Positions 1 through 7,721 of a DNA stretch of 19,994 bases are shown piece by piece (position 1 is the stretch's first letter; each line of letters starts with the position of its first letter). A program made the position numbers and the translations under genes. This stretch comes from JBCBSK01 sp039819185 (GTDB lineage: Bacteria; Pseudomonadota; Alphaproteobacteria; Rhizobiales; Tepidamorphaceae), in contig JBCBSK010000057.1 in assembly GCA_039819185.1 (NCBI GenBank), forward strand, positions 1-19,994, given 5' to 3'. The notes beneath the pieces were generated by a model. The model was not told the origin of the DNA. It ran no database searches and saw nothing but the letters and a program-made list of their open reading frames with translations.

Positions 1-1
1 G

Positions 2-484
2 AACGAATCCTATTCCGACATCTACGGCATCATCGTGTCGAATATCAACGAGCCAGATGTGCATAGTTGGAACTGGCAGATCGGCGAGGACCTGACCGAG
101 ACGGGGCTGCCGCTGCGCGACATGTCCAATCCCGCGGCCTTCGGGCAGCCCGCGCACATGGACGACTATGTTGTGCTGGACGAGGACGAGGATAACGGTG
201 GCGTCCACGTAAACAGCGGCATTCACAACCGGGCCGCGTTCAACCTTCTGATGGCCGCGGGCGCCGGCGGGGCACGCATGTTTACCCCGGTGGAGGTCGC
301 CCGGATGTACTACGTCACCCTGGTGGCTCATCTGTCGCGCACGTCGGGATTTGCCGATTGCCGCGCCGGCATGCTGCTCGCCGTCCAGAGCATGTTCGCA
401 GCGGCGCCCGATGCGGAAGCACGGGTCGCCGCGGTTGCGGAAGCTTATAGGGCTGTCGGGATCGTCGAGCCGGGCGCTGCTTGA
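2..484 (+). CDS. M4 (thermolysin-family) metallopeptidase, C-terminal part
   Basis: This reading frame is open to the left edge of the window, so only the last 160 codons are present. It begins at once with NESYSDIYG, the M4 motif NExxSD that carries the third zinc ligand (Glu) and the helper Asp. Around residues 43-50 it has the family's LRDMSNP/GQPAHMDDY stretch, and then DNGGVHVNSG, which holds the catalytic His equivalent to thermolysin His231. The HExxH helix and any signal or propeptide lie outside the window. The length after NExxSD matches thermolysin, so the C-terminus looks complete with no extra domain. The family consists of secreted zinc endopeptidases. Family assignment is firm; substrate and secretion route cannot be seen. 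Confidence 0.92.
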   Translation, partial: NESYSDIYGIIVSNINEPDVHSWNWQIGEDLTETGLPLRDMSNPAAFGQPAHMDDYVVLDEDEDNGGVHVNSGIHNRAAFNLLMAAGAGGARMFTPVEVARMYYVTLVAHLSRTSGFADCRAGMLLAVQSMFAAAPDAEARVAAVAEAYRAVGIVEPGAA

Positions 485-1011
485 GCTGCGCCGACAGGCG
501 GTAGCGACGAGCGGCCCCAACGGCCTCTGACTATGAGCGAGGGCAACAGAAGGCGGCAAAGTCATGTGCCGTCTGTTTTCGGCCGATTGTCAGAAATGAG
601 TCATCTGCGCTCTGGATGTCGGCTTTGGGTCAACTTCGCCTCCTGGGCGCAGCTCGCCAGGAGCAGTGATCCGGTTCGCCGACGCGAAAGGGCGCTCTCG
701 GCCTCAAAGAGAAATCGCTGCCTTCAACGGTTAGGTTGGCAAGGCATAGGCAACCGAGGTGAACTTTCGCCTCAGTTTCGTCTCCAATCCGAAGTTAGCC
801 GACGTCTGGCTCCGACACCGCAACTGCTAGAGTGAGAGGCCACGGATTCGGGTCAAGCTCGCCAGAGGCGGAAAAGGGGGCGGTCGTAGCGAGACGCGCT
901 AGAGCGTTTGTTGGCGATCAGCGAAGCGCGCCCTACTCCTCATTTGCCTGACGGTTTGACACGGACGCTTGGTTGCCCGGTGGATAGTGCAGAACGCCGC
1001 GGTCACCCGAG
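485..1011. other. Gene-free interval between convergent genes
   Basis: The ends of the M4 peptidase (plus) and the lysozyme-like exoprotein (minus) face each other across 527 bases. An ATG-led frame at 533-835 encodes an Arg/Ser-rich peptide with no recognisable motif and no clear ribosome site, so I do not call it. No strong terminator hairpin with a T-run was found. The interval may hold decayed coding sequence, but nothing in it can be named. Confidence 0.5.
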
Positions 1012-2508
1012 TCAGAAGAAATCGACGTCGCTGGGCGCGACATCGGCCAGCGACGCTGACGTGTCGGGACCGATCAGCGCCAAGACCTCCTGGGCGGCCG
1101 AGCTGTCCTTGAAGGTGAAGTTGTCGCCCGTCAGTTCGCTGAGGTCGGTATCGCTCAGCATGACCTGCTGGTTGTTCGACGGGACGGCGATGACGACACC
1201 ATCGGACGTTTGCGAGACCTCGAGCGCCGCAGCATCGATCCAGCCGACGAAGATCGTGTCGCTGGCGGCGTCGAACGGAACGGTTTCGTCCCGACCCCAC
1301 ATCCAGTCGATCACGATATCCGCGGTTTCGGCCGTCACGCCTGCGGTGCCGAGTGACCCGTCGGGTACGCCGCCGCCACCGTCGCCGGGTTCGGACCGGG
1401 GCGTGTCAGGGTTGTCCGGCGGCGGTGTCGAGCCAGGGCCGACCAACGCCAGGACCTCCTGGGCGGCTGAACTGTCGTTGAAGGTGAAGTTGTCGCTCGT
1501 CAGGTCGCTGAGTTCGGCATCGCGCAGCGTGACGCGCTGGTTGTTCGATGGGACAGCGATCACGACGCCGGCGGACGTTTCAAAGACCTCGAGCGCCTCG
1601 GCATTGATCCAGTCGACGAAGATCGTGTCGCTCGCAGGGTCGAATGGCACCGTTTCGTCCTGGCCCCACGCCCAGTCGATCACGACATCCGCGGTTTCGG
1701 CCGTAACACCTGCGGTCCCGAGCGATACGACGGGTGCGCCCGATCCATCACCACCAGAATCCCCGCCGCCATCGCCCGGCTGACCTAGTCCCTCGTCGCC
1801 GGTCTTGCCGGCTTCCCAGTCCGCGATGAGCTGCTCGATGCTGGGCGAATCGTAGCCGCCGAACTGCTCGACGTACTGGAGGATCGACGTTCCGAACTCG
1901 TCAAACGAGAGGGTGCCCGACAAGAGCAGGTCGGCCACCGCCCATGCCCCGCGCAGATGGGCCGCCGCCAGAACCCCGGTCAGCGTCAGCTCGACCGAGA
2001 GTTGCTCGCCGTTCCGGACGTAGGTCGCGGTCTCACCGAGGAACTCGTCGAGATCCCTGCCGGCCGCGCCGAGCTGGTTCTCGATCACCGAGAGGTTGAA
2101 CCCGAACGCGTCATACATCGCGCGATCTTGCACCTCGGCGGTCATGAACGCCTCGAGTGACGTCGCGCCGTTCTTGCCGGTCCAGGTGCCATCCCAGGTG
2201 TTCGTCGATGCACCGTTCAGGTAGTAGACGTCGTCGTCATAGTACCCAAGGTCGATGAGCAAGGCCTCACCGAACTGGTAGCCGACGAAGCCAAAGGCGT
2301 TCATCGAGCGGTAGCTCATGACGTCCCATTCTCGTGCCGTGAGATCCCCCCAGCTGTCATACTGCGGAAAGAAGTCTTGGACGGTCCCGCCGGCCCACTC
2401 GTTGAGCTGCCAATCGGCAATGATACCGACCTCATAGCGTGGACGATCCCAGCCCGATTCGAACGCTTTCAAGCTAAACAAGAAGTCTTCAATTGTTCCA
2501 CTTGGCAT
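1012..2508 (-). CDS. Lysozyme-like exoprotein with two C-terminal repeat domains
   Basis: The product is 498 residues. Residues 1-235 resemble a lysozyme/transglycosylase-like domain of alphaproteobacterial exoproteins. Supporting motifs are AFESGW near the start (Glu17 is a candidate catalytic acid), GFVGYQFGE at 73-81, a DGTWTGKNG segment at 106-114, AAAHLRGA at 191-198 and FGGYDSP at 226-232. A Gly/Asp-rich linker leads to two similar domains, at about 262-354 and 385-477, each rich in Asp and Thr. The protein ends in SDVDFF, an acidic-hydrophobic tail like those of type I secretion substrates. There is no N-terminal signal peptide, which fits type I export. ATG 2508 is preferred over ATG 2568 because GGAG lies seven bases upstream of it. 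Peptidoglycan cleavage is an inference; a carbohydrate-binding or adhesive role is possible. Confidence 0.65.
   Translation of the reverse strand: MPSGTIEDFLFSLKAFESGWDRPRYEVGIIADWQLNEWAGGTVQDFFPQYDSWGDLTAREWDVMSYRSMNAFGFVGYQFGEALLIDLGYYDDDVYYLNGASTNTWDGTWTGKNGATSLEAFMTAEVQDRAMYDAFGFNLSVIENQLGAAGRDLDEFLGETATYVRNGEQLSVELTLTGVLAAAHLRGAWAVADLLLSGTLSFDEFGTSILQYVEQFGGYDSPSIEQLIADWEAGKTGDEGLGQPGDGGGDSGGDGSGAPVVSLGTAGVTAETADVVIDWAWGQDETVPFDPASDTIFVDWINAEALEVFETSAGVVIAVPSNNQRVTLRDAELSDLTSDNFTFNDSSAAQEVLALVGPGSTPPPDNPDTPRSEPGDGGGGVPDGSLGTAGVTAETADIVIDWMWGRDETVPFDAASDTIFVGWIDAAALEVSQTSDGVVIAVPSNNQQVMLSDTDLSELTGDNFTFKDSSAAQEVLALIGPDTSASLADVAPSDVDFF
1079..1357 (-). repeat. Tandem coding repeat, C-terminal copy
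   Basis: This stretch and 1448-1726 are two copies of the same domain at a period of 369 bases (123 codons), similar at DNA and protein level. Each encodes a segment running from an AGVTAETAD motif to SSAAQEVLAL. Conserved inner motifs are ETVPFD, SDTIFV and VIAVPSNNQ. The spacer between the copies encodes a Pro/Gly/Asp-rich linker. The domain resembles beta-rich modules appended to secreted hydrolases of Rhodospirillales-like bacteria; that comparison is from memory. Confidence 0.85.
1448..1726 (-). repeat. Tandem coding repeat, N-terminal copy
   Basis: This is the first of the two domain copies in the exoprotein (see 1079-1357). It keeps the same reading frame and length with scattered substitutions, for example SDLTSDNFTF here against SELTGDNFTF in the other copy. 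This indicates an intragenic duplication followed by divergence under selection on the protein. Confidence 0.85.
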
Positions 2509-2926
2509 GTCTAGCTCCAACGTCTGCGTGATGAACCAGTTGACGTGCTGATGTCGTGTGCATTCCATGCCAGTTTCTGTTTTTACTATTTGGTTTATCG
2601 ATATTATGATGAAGAAACTACCGGTTGGGCGTCGAATTGCAGTTTCCCCGGTCTCCTGACATGCGGAGCCTAGCCGGCAGGGCCGAAGATGCTGGCTACG
2701 TTGTCCGCACGCGCCCGCGCGGCGGCCGCGCTGGATCGATCGGTGCTCGCAGGCCCGGAAGCCGAACGATCCTCTCGCGCGAGTTGGATCGTGGTGACAT
2801 TGTCCTTGCCATCGGATGTCTCCTGAGCAGATGCCGGAACATCGATCGCGGTGCGTGCCGCGACGCGCCCGCCGTCATCGGTTCGGCAAGGTCGTCGCGT
2901 CGCCTACTGTCGAGAATGGGGCCGTC
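2509..2926. promoter_or_regulatory. Divergent intergenic region with AT-rich core
   Basis: These 418 bases separate the start of the minus-strand exoprotein from that of the plus-strand methyltransferase and must hold both promoters. Positions about 2572-2625 are strikingly AT-rich compared with the flanks (TTTTTACTATTTGG and ATCGATATTATGATG) and are the likeliest promoter for the exoprotein. I could not assign -35/-10 boxes with confidence. Short frames across 2625-2930 are not convincing genes. Confidence 0.4.
2515..2518 (-). promoter_or_regulatory. Ribosome binding site deciding the exoprotein start
   Basis: Read on the minus strand the sequence is TTGGAGCTAGACATG. GGAG sits seven bases before ATG 2508. 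The longer alternative start at 2568 has no such site and would add 20 residues with no signal-peptide character. Confidence 0.65.
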
Positions 2927-3970
2927 ATGAGCGAACCGTCTGAACCGGGAAGCGGACACGAGGTCGTCGAAGACGATGCACTGTTCCAGGACATTCTGTT
3001 CGGGCTGTTTGGCTATCAAGCCTTCATGGTGGCCCTGGAACTGGACCTCTTCTCCGCCCTCGCAAAGACGCCGCTGGCCGTCGCGGCGCTTGCCGAGCAG
3101 CTTGGTCTGGCCCGGAACAGCGCCGAAGCGCTCGTTATGGTCTGTCTCTCCCTCAAGCTATTACAACGAACTGACGAGCTTTTGACGCTGACGAAAAAGA
3201 GCGAAGTCTACTTACTTCCAGATAGTCCCCTATATATCGGTGATTTTCTGAAGAATGTGGCCATCCGTCAATCGGAGAGCACGAGCTATCCCTGCGTGCG
3301 CGCGGCCCTGCGCGGCGAGGCGTCTCACCTGCAGAAGTCCGAGGCACTTTTCGAGAGCCATGAAAAGGAGGCGGAACGCGCGCAGCGCTTTGCCCACTCA
3401 ATGCACGGGCACAGCATGGCCTCGGCGATGCAGTGGCCCTCGAAGGTGGATCTCGGCGACGTTCGTCACATGGTCGACGTCGGCGGTGGCTCTGGTGCGC
3501 ACGCGATCGGGGCAGCGCTTCATTGGCCGCAGTTGACCGTCAGCGTTCTGGAACTGCCGGCCCTTACTCCGGTCGTGGGCCACTACGCCGCCGCCTACGG
3601 CGTGGCTGATCGTGTCCGCGCCGTTGCCAGGGATTTTTGGCATGATCCGTTGCCGCCGGGCGATCTCCACTTCTTTGGCGACATCTTTCATGACTGGCCG
3701 AACGACAAAGCTGCGGCGCTGATGCGAAAGAGCTTCGACGCATTGCGACCTGGCGGTCGGCTGATCATTCATGAAATTCTCTACCATGATGATCGCGCCG
3801 GACCGCTGGCAGCCGCTGGGCTGAGCGTCGCCATGCTGGTTTGGTTCGAGGGGAAGCAGCGCTCGGGTTCTGAATACGAAGGGATGTTACGCTCCGTCGG
3901 CTTCCGCGATATCGAGGCGCAGCCGGTGTTCGGTTACTGGAGCATCGTAACTGCGCACAAGCTTGGCTGA
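2927..3970 (+). CDS. SAM-dependent O-methyltransferase (plant OMT / Methyltransf_2 type)
   Basis: The 347-residue protein has the two-part layout of this family. A helical dimerisation domain at about 15-105 contains a winged-helix-like segment (VAALAEQLGL, then SLKLLQRTDELLTLT). A Rossmann methyltransferase domain follows, with the SAM motif DVGGGSG at 184-190. FHDWPNDKA has the His at about 255 in the position of the catalytic base of plant O-methyltransferases. ALRPGGRLIIHE closes the fold. ATG 2927 is chosen over the in-frame start at 2816 because a G-rich ribosome site precedes it and the extra 37 residues are Arg-rich and unlike the family. Relatives methylate hydroxyls of aromatic or polyketide metabolites, carotenoids or bacteriochlorophyll precursors. 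The substrate here is unknown, and no biosynthetic partner gene is adjacent. Confidence 0.88.
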   Translation: MSEPSEPGSGHEVVEDDALFQDILFGLFGYQAFMVALELDLFSALAKTPLAVAALAEQLGLARNSAEALVMVCLSLKLLQRTDELLTLTKKSEVYLLPDSPLYIGDFLKNVAIRQSESTSYPCVRAALRGEASHLQKSEALFESHEKEAERAQRFAHSMHGHSMASAMQWPSKVDLGDVRHMVDVGGGSGAHAIGAALHWPQLTVSVLELPALTPVVGHYAAAYGVADRVRAVARDFWHDPLPPGDLHFFGDIFHDWPNDKAAALMRKSFDALRPGGRLIIHEILYHDDRAGPLAAAGLSVAMLVWFEGKQRSGSEYEGMLRSVGFRDIEAQPVFGYWSIVTAHKLG

Positions 3971-4868
3971 TGTGCTGGCCGTGCAGGCGGCGCTCCATCT
4001 GCCAAGCGATGAAAGCAATTGCTCTGCAAGCGCCGATGGGTGACAGACGCACCGTGCGGTGGATGCTACTCGGTCGGCAACCTGAGGGTTTGGTAGCAAT
4101 CAACTTGCGGCCGACAATGCCCAATCTGAACGTTCTATCCGGTACCGGCGGCTGAGGCCGGAACGTGACGTCTCTGATCGCGGTCAGATGGACCGAGGCC
4201 GACTGCGCGTCATCAGGCCGGGGTGGACCGGTCGAGTGGAACCTCGATCGAACCAGCCTGGGGTTCCCGCAGGTTCTCGGTGCGACACCCTGGGCTGGCG
4301 TTCGTTCGATGCTGAGGGCGGTGTGGATGGCCGGTGAGCAAAGAACCCGCATTGTGCAGATGTGGGACCCGCCGATGGAGTCTCGCGGCCCATTGGCAGC
4401 AAACGCCAAAGTTGAATTAATACGAAGGTGCGAGTAACTTATAGTTGCAATTTTGGCGATGGTCTGCAAGCCTGCGCACGTTGCTGCTTCAGTGAGTTTT
4501 TGCGCAAACCAACGGCTTGGTTGAGCGCCAAGTAGATCGGTGATCTGGTGTTCGTCGGCGCCGTGTGCCAAGGCCAACGTGGTAGCTCTGTCGTGCAGAT
4601 GGTGATGCTGAGTATTACACGAGTAAATCCGCCACTATCAGCCCAATTCTAAGATAACTAACAATATAATTGATTGCAACAATAATGCGTAGTTTCGTCC
4701 ATTCAGTAAGATCTATTTTGGTTTGTTTTCCGAGTTTAGCTAGTCCACATTTTTTGAGTATCGAAAGAGTTTGAATGCGATCTGTCGTGCTCTATGCATC
4801 CATAATCCGCCGTTATGTTATTCCAGCAAAACAGCGCCAGCATCAGAACTCGAAGGAGAGAACTCGCA
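3971..4868. other. Long gene-poor interval ending in an AT-rich promoter region
   Basis: Between the methyltransferase and the cysteine hydrolase there are 898 bases with no gene I can support. Frames at 4165-4437 (plus, 90 codons) and 3765-4577 (minus) lack recognisable motifs, and the latter overlaps the methyltransferase. From about 4600 to 4800 the sequence turns clearly AT-rich, for example ATAACTAACAATATAATTG and CCACATTTTTTGAG. That block probably contains the promoter of the downstream cysteine hydrolase gene. No convincing sigma-54 (GG-N10-GC) site was found. Confidence 0.45.
4853..4858 (+). promoter_or_regulatory. Ribosome binding site deciding the cysteine hydrolase start
   Basis: AAGGAG lies ten bases before ATG 4869. 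The longer in-frame start at 4815 has no comparable site and adds an Arg-rich 18-residue stretch not expected in the family. Confidence 0.75.
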
Positions 4869-5537
4869 ATGCCAATGATCTCGGCGAATCCACACCCGTA
4901 TGAGTTCGACATCGATCACATTGCGTTGATCTGCATCGACATGCAGCGCGATTTTTGTCTTCCTGGGGGGTTTGCCGAGTCACTCGGCAACGACATCACG
5001 AATCTGCAGCACTGCATCCCCGTGATCGCCAGGTTGCAGCAGGCCTTTCGAGCCGCGGGGCTGCCGATCATTCATACGAAGGAGTGCCACAAGCCAGACC
5101 TGTCCGATCTTCCAACAGCGAAGCGCAATCGCGGCAACCCGAAGCTGAAGATCGGCGATCGCGGATCGATGGGACGTATTCTGATCGATGGCGAAGAGGG
5201 ATCCGATTTCATTCCCGAGAATGCCCCGATGGAGGGTGAACTCGTCGTGGCCAAGCCGGGCAAGGACACGTTTTACGCAACGGGTTTCCATGACTATCTG
5301 AAGCGCCGGAACATCTCCAATCTCATTATCACTGGTGTTACTACCGAAGTTTGCGTCCAGACGACCATGCGTTGCGCGAACGATAGAGGCTACGACTGCT
5401 TGCTCGTCGAGGATGCGACGGCCAGTTATTTTCCTGAATTCAAAGAAGTGACTCTGCGATCGATCGTGGCGCAGGGCGGTATCATTGGTTGGACAGCCAA
5501 TTCGAGTGTGATCCTGGAACTCCTCGATTCGCTCTGA
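4869..5537 (+). CDS. Isochorismatase-fold cysteine hydrolase, biuret hydrolase-like
   Basis: The 222-residue cytoplasmic enzyme carries the complete family triad: Asp24 in IDMQRDF, Lys132 in KPGKDTF and the nucleophile Cys162 in TTEVCVQ. The subgroup of biuret hydrolases and ureidoacrylate or carbamoylsarcosine amidases is suggested by HTKECHKPDLSDLP at 69-82, GDRGSMGRIL at 96-105, EGSDFIPE at 110-117 and MRCANDRGY. From memory, these follow the rhizobial biuret hydrolase pattern closely. Such enzymes hydrolyse C-N bonds of ureide-like amides. The urea transporter gene begins about 100 bases downstream, which supports a role in nitrogen scavenging. The exact substrate (biuret, ureidoacrylate or another carbamoyl amide) cannot be fixed from sequence alone. 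Confidence 0.85.
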   Translation: MPMISANPHPYEFDIDHIALICIDMQRDFCLPGGFAESLGNDITNLQHCIPVIARLQQAFRAAGLPIIHTKECHKPDLSDLPTAKRNRGNPKLKIGDRGSMGRILIDGEEGSDFIPENAPMEGELVVAKPGKDTFYATGFHDYLKRRNISNLIITGVTTEVCVQTTMRCANDRGYDCLLVEDATASYFPEFKEVTLRSIVAQGGIIGWTANSSVILELLDSL

Positions 5538-5634
5538 GTGCTCATCCTAACTGCGGCGCGGTGATGAAACCGAGAAGTGGTATCGCTGGGTTCGGGGACG
5601 AGGCCGTTGGCATGCCGACACCGCGGGTACTGCC

Positions 5635-6597
5635 GTGAGACGGTTCCTCGATTGGCTTGTCGGCGAACCGGCGGATGGATGGTACCCATACTGGCGTGTC
5701 ATGCTGCGTGGCTGCTCGCAGCTTTGTCTCCAGACCAATGAACTGACCGGCCTGTTCTTCATTGCCGCGATCTTCGCCGCCTCGCCGATCGCGGCGGCCT
5801 ATCTTCTGGTGGCGGCCGCGATCGCACCGGTCGGACGAAAGTTGCTCGGAGCGCCGGCACGGGTTCTCGCGACTGGTCTTCCTGGCCTCAACCCGAGCCT
5901 GATTGCGGTCTCGCTGCCGAGTTTCTACGAGACCGGTTGGACGAACGCCGGCATGTGGGGCGTGCTTTTCGTGTGTATTGCTGCGGCTGTCGTTTTGGTA
6001 CATTTTTTGATTGCTATCTTGTCATTCCCTATCTTGATTGCCCCCTTTCTTGCTATTTTTTGGACGTTGGCAGTACTCGAGCCGCATCTTGGTGTGTTGC
6101 AGGCCTTGCCGCCGCCAGCCACCGGCGACTTGGTACAGTTCAATCCTCTCTCGGCAGTCCTCATGAGTTTGGGGCAAGCCGCTTTCTCACCGACATTGGC
6201 ATCCGGTCTTCTCTTTGCCGCCGGGCTGTTGGCCAACGGCTGGCGGTATGCGGTCATTGCCGTGTTGAGTGCAGGTATCGGAACTGGGGTGTCGTACTTC
6301 TATAGCGGTGTGGACGTCGCCGGTGCCGACAGCGGGCTATACGGTTTCAACGCCGTACTGGCCGGGGTCGCGGCGTACGTGTTCGTCGGTGGCGGGCTTC
6401 GGTTGGCACTTTTCGCCGCGCTTGTTGCGACGATCCTCATCCCAGCATTGAGCCATTTTGGCGTGCCGGCGCTGTCGGCGCCGTTTGCCGCCACTGTCTG
6501 GCTTTTGCTCGCGCTCGGCTGGGTCGACGCACGCTGGTTCCCCGACCGCGCCGCACCGGCCGAAGCGGGCAGCGGCTCATCGGCTGCGAGCAAGTAA
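5635..6597 (+). CDS. Urea transporter (UT family)
   Basis: The 320-residue protein is strongly hydrophobic, with about ten membrane segments. It shows the internal duplication typical of bacterial urea channels: RGCSQLCLQTNELTGL at 25-40 with GLPGLNPSLIA at 81-91 in the first half, and SLGQAAFSPTLASGL at 168-182 with SGLYGFNAVLAG at 233-244 in the second. The duplicated G-x-N core lines the urea pore in this family. The length matches bacterial members. The start is GTG 5635; its ribosome site is weak, and the only other Met in the N-terminal region (residue 23, position 5701) would remove the segment before the first helix. It lies 97 bases after the cysteine hydrolase and is followed closely by the cupin, suggesting one transcript. 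Passive urea uptake through the inner membrane is the expected role. Confidence 0.9.
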   Translation: MRRFLDWLVGEPADGWYPYWRVMLRGCSQLCLQTNELTGLFFIAAIFAASPIAAAYLLVAAAIAPVGRKLLGAPARVLATGLPGLNPSLIAVSLPSFYETGWTNAGMWGVLFVCIAAAVVLVHFLIAILSFPILIAPFLAIFWTLAVLEPHLGVLQALPPPATGDLVQFNPLSAVLMSLGQAAFSPTLASGLLFAAGLLANGWRYAVIAVLSAGIGTGVSYFYSGVDVAGADSGLYGFNAVLAGVAAYVFVGGGLRLALFAALVATILIPALSHFGVPALSAPFAATVWLLLALGWVDARWFPDRAAPAEAGSGSSAASK

Positions 6598-6598
6598 T

Positions 6599-6602
6599 GG
6601 AG
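6599..6602 (+). promoter_or_regulatory. Ribosome binding site deciding the cupin start
   Basis: GGAG lies eight bases upstream of ATG 6611, just after the urea transporter stop. This excludes the long upstream frame that would start at 6458 inside the transporter gene. Confidence 0.7.
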
Positions 6603-6610
6603 TTGGAACA

Positions 6611-6982
6611 ATGGTTGCAACCGAGTCGCCTATCGTTCTCGATGGTCTCCTCGAAAGAGCAAAAGCGCTTCGGCAAGGCGACGATTGGGAGAGTTTCCGG
6701 CCGGGGGTCGAAGCGCGATGGTTGTACCGCGTCGGCGATGGTGGGGCGGCTGCGGTCCTGCTTCGATATCAGCCTGGCGCACGGGTCGCGCTCCATGAGC
6801 ACGTTGGCTACGAGCACCTGCTCGTCCTCGAGGGGGACCAGTACGACGAGTTCGGCACCTATCCGTCGGGAACGCTGGCGATCAACGTGCCCGGTACGCG
6901 GCACTCGCCAGGTAGCAAAGGTGGCTGCGTCGCCCTGTTGATTTATGAGAAGGCGGTGCGGTTCGTCGAGAGTAGCGACTGA
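6611..6982 (+). CDS. Small single-domain cupin (ChrR-like type)
   Basis: The 123-residue protein is a single cupin barrel. Motif 1 gives His62, His64 and Glu68 (LHEHVGYEH), and motif 2 gives His98 (INVPGTRHSPG), which together form a normal metal site. The stretch VLEGDQYDEFGTYPSGT matches the ChrR-type cupins that form the C-terminal domain of anti-sigma factors and also occur alone. The gene starts 13 bases after the urea transporter stop, so it is very likely cotranscribed with the hydrolase and transporter. No catalytic function can be named. It may be a metal- or ligand-binding accessory or a small dioxygenase-like enzyme. Confidence 0.8.
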   Translation: MVATESPIVLDGLLERAKALRQGDDWESFRPGVEARWLYRVGDGGAAAVLLRYQPGARVALHEHVGYEHLLVLEGDQYDEFGTYPSGTLAINVPGTRHSPGSKGGCVALLIYEKAVRFVESSD

Positions 6983-7721
6983 AGGCGTTTTCTGGCCTCC
7001 GGCACCTCTCGGAGAAGCATCGTAGCGAGGACGTTCGTTCGCCCATGCCGATGGTCTGGGTAAACGGTCGAATCTGCGCGGCAATTGGCGCCCGGAGCCC
7101 ATCGATGCAGCGGAACCAGGGGGCCATCGCCCCACGCGGGCGGACTTTGGAATCGCCTCGGTCACTGCTCGATCCCCACCGGCACCTTCTACACACGATC
7201 ACCAGCTACGGGAGCACGGTCGTCGGTCCCCGCGACGCATCGAGCAGGCTCGCTCGAATCGGGCCATGTGGACGCCGCACCCACGCGGCACAACGCGCCG
7301 CGCACGGAGCAAGCCGACTGCTGCGAGCGCTCAGCCTCAGGTAGTAGGTGGATGATATGGCACAAAAATAGATGTAACTTAAGGTTGATTATGGCGACAA
7401 TTTCGTCAAGAAAGTATGTCGTACTGTTCGCTGTGAGGTAGCTGTATCGCGGAGTACGGTCGCATCTCGGTGAGCGCGACCGCGTCATCTGGCTAATCGC
7501 GGGACGAGTGCAAAGTGTCGAGCGGTATGTGACGTATCGGTGTGTCCGTTTTGCCGGAGAGGCGTGATCGTGACGTCCTACGACAGACGTCCTGAACACT
7601 ATCTCTATGAACTATTTATAGTAATTGTGAACTAAGATGATGAGGCTGAGAATTAGCTAAGTTGTTCGATGAACAGATCGAGCATGACGGTAGTTGGGCT
7701 TATGGCGCACGAGAGCACCAA
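6983..7721. other. Gene-free interval with promoter region of the molybdenum hydroxylase operon
   Basis: I see no gene in these 739 bases. Frames at 7045-7441 are Arg/Ser/His-rich without motifs. A weak hairpin just after the cupin (CTCCG, eight-base loop, CGGAG, near 6997-7014) has no T-run. AT-rich patches lie at about 7355-7440 and 7598-7640 (for example CTATTTATAGTAATTGTGAA). The second is the probable promoter of the downstream operon, but no good -35/-10 pair could be assigned. Confidence 0.4.

Noticed and set aside
1079..1726. CRISPR-like or satellite repeat in the 369-base duplication
   Set aside because: The two copies are long, in frame and diverged, so they are a duplicated protein domain rather than an array.
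908..1783. Plus-strand 291-codon frame, with a minus-strand one at 899-1300
   Set aside because: Both overlap the repeat region of the minus-strand exoprotein, and their products are low-complexity Ser/Thr or Arg-rich. The duplicated domains and sensible protein are in the 1012-2508 frame.
4165..4437. Plus-strand 90-codon frame in the gap before the cysteine hydrolase
   Set aside because: No ribosome site, no recognisable domain, and no neighbour relation; could be a chance frame.
3765..4577. Minus-strand 270-codon frame downstream of the methyltransferase
   Set aside because: It overlaps the methyltransferase, is rich in Arg/Ser/Pro, and shows no motif. The start of the frame (ALAHGADEHQITDLLG) faintly recalls recombinase helices but lacks any catalytic box.
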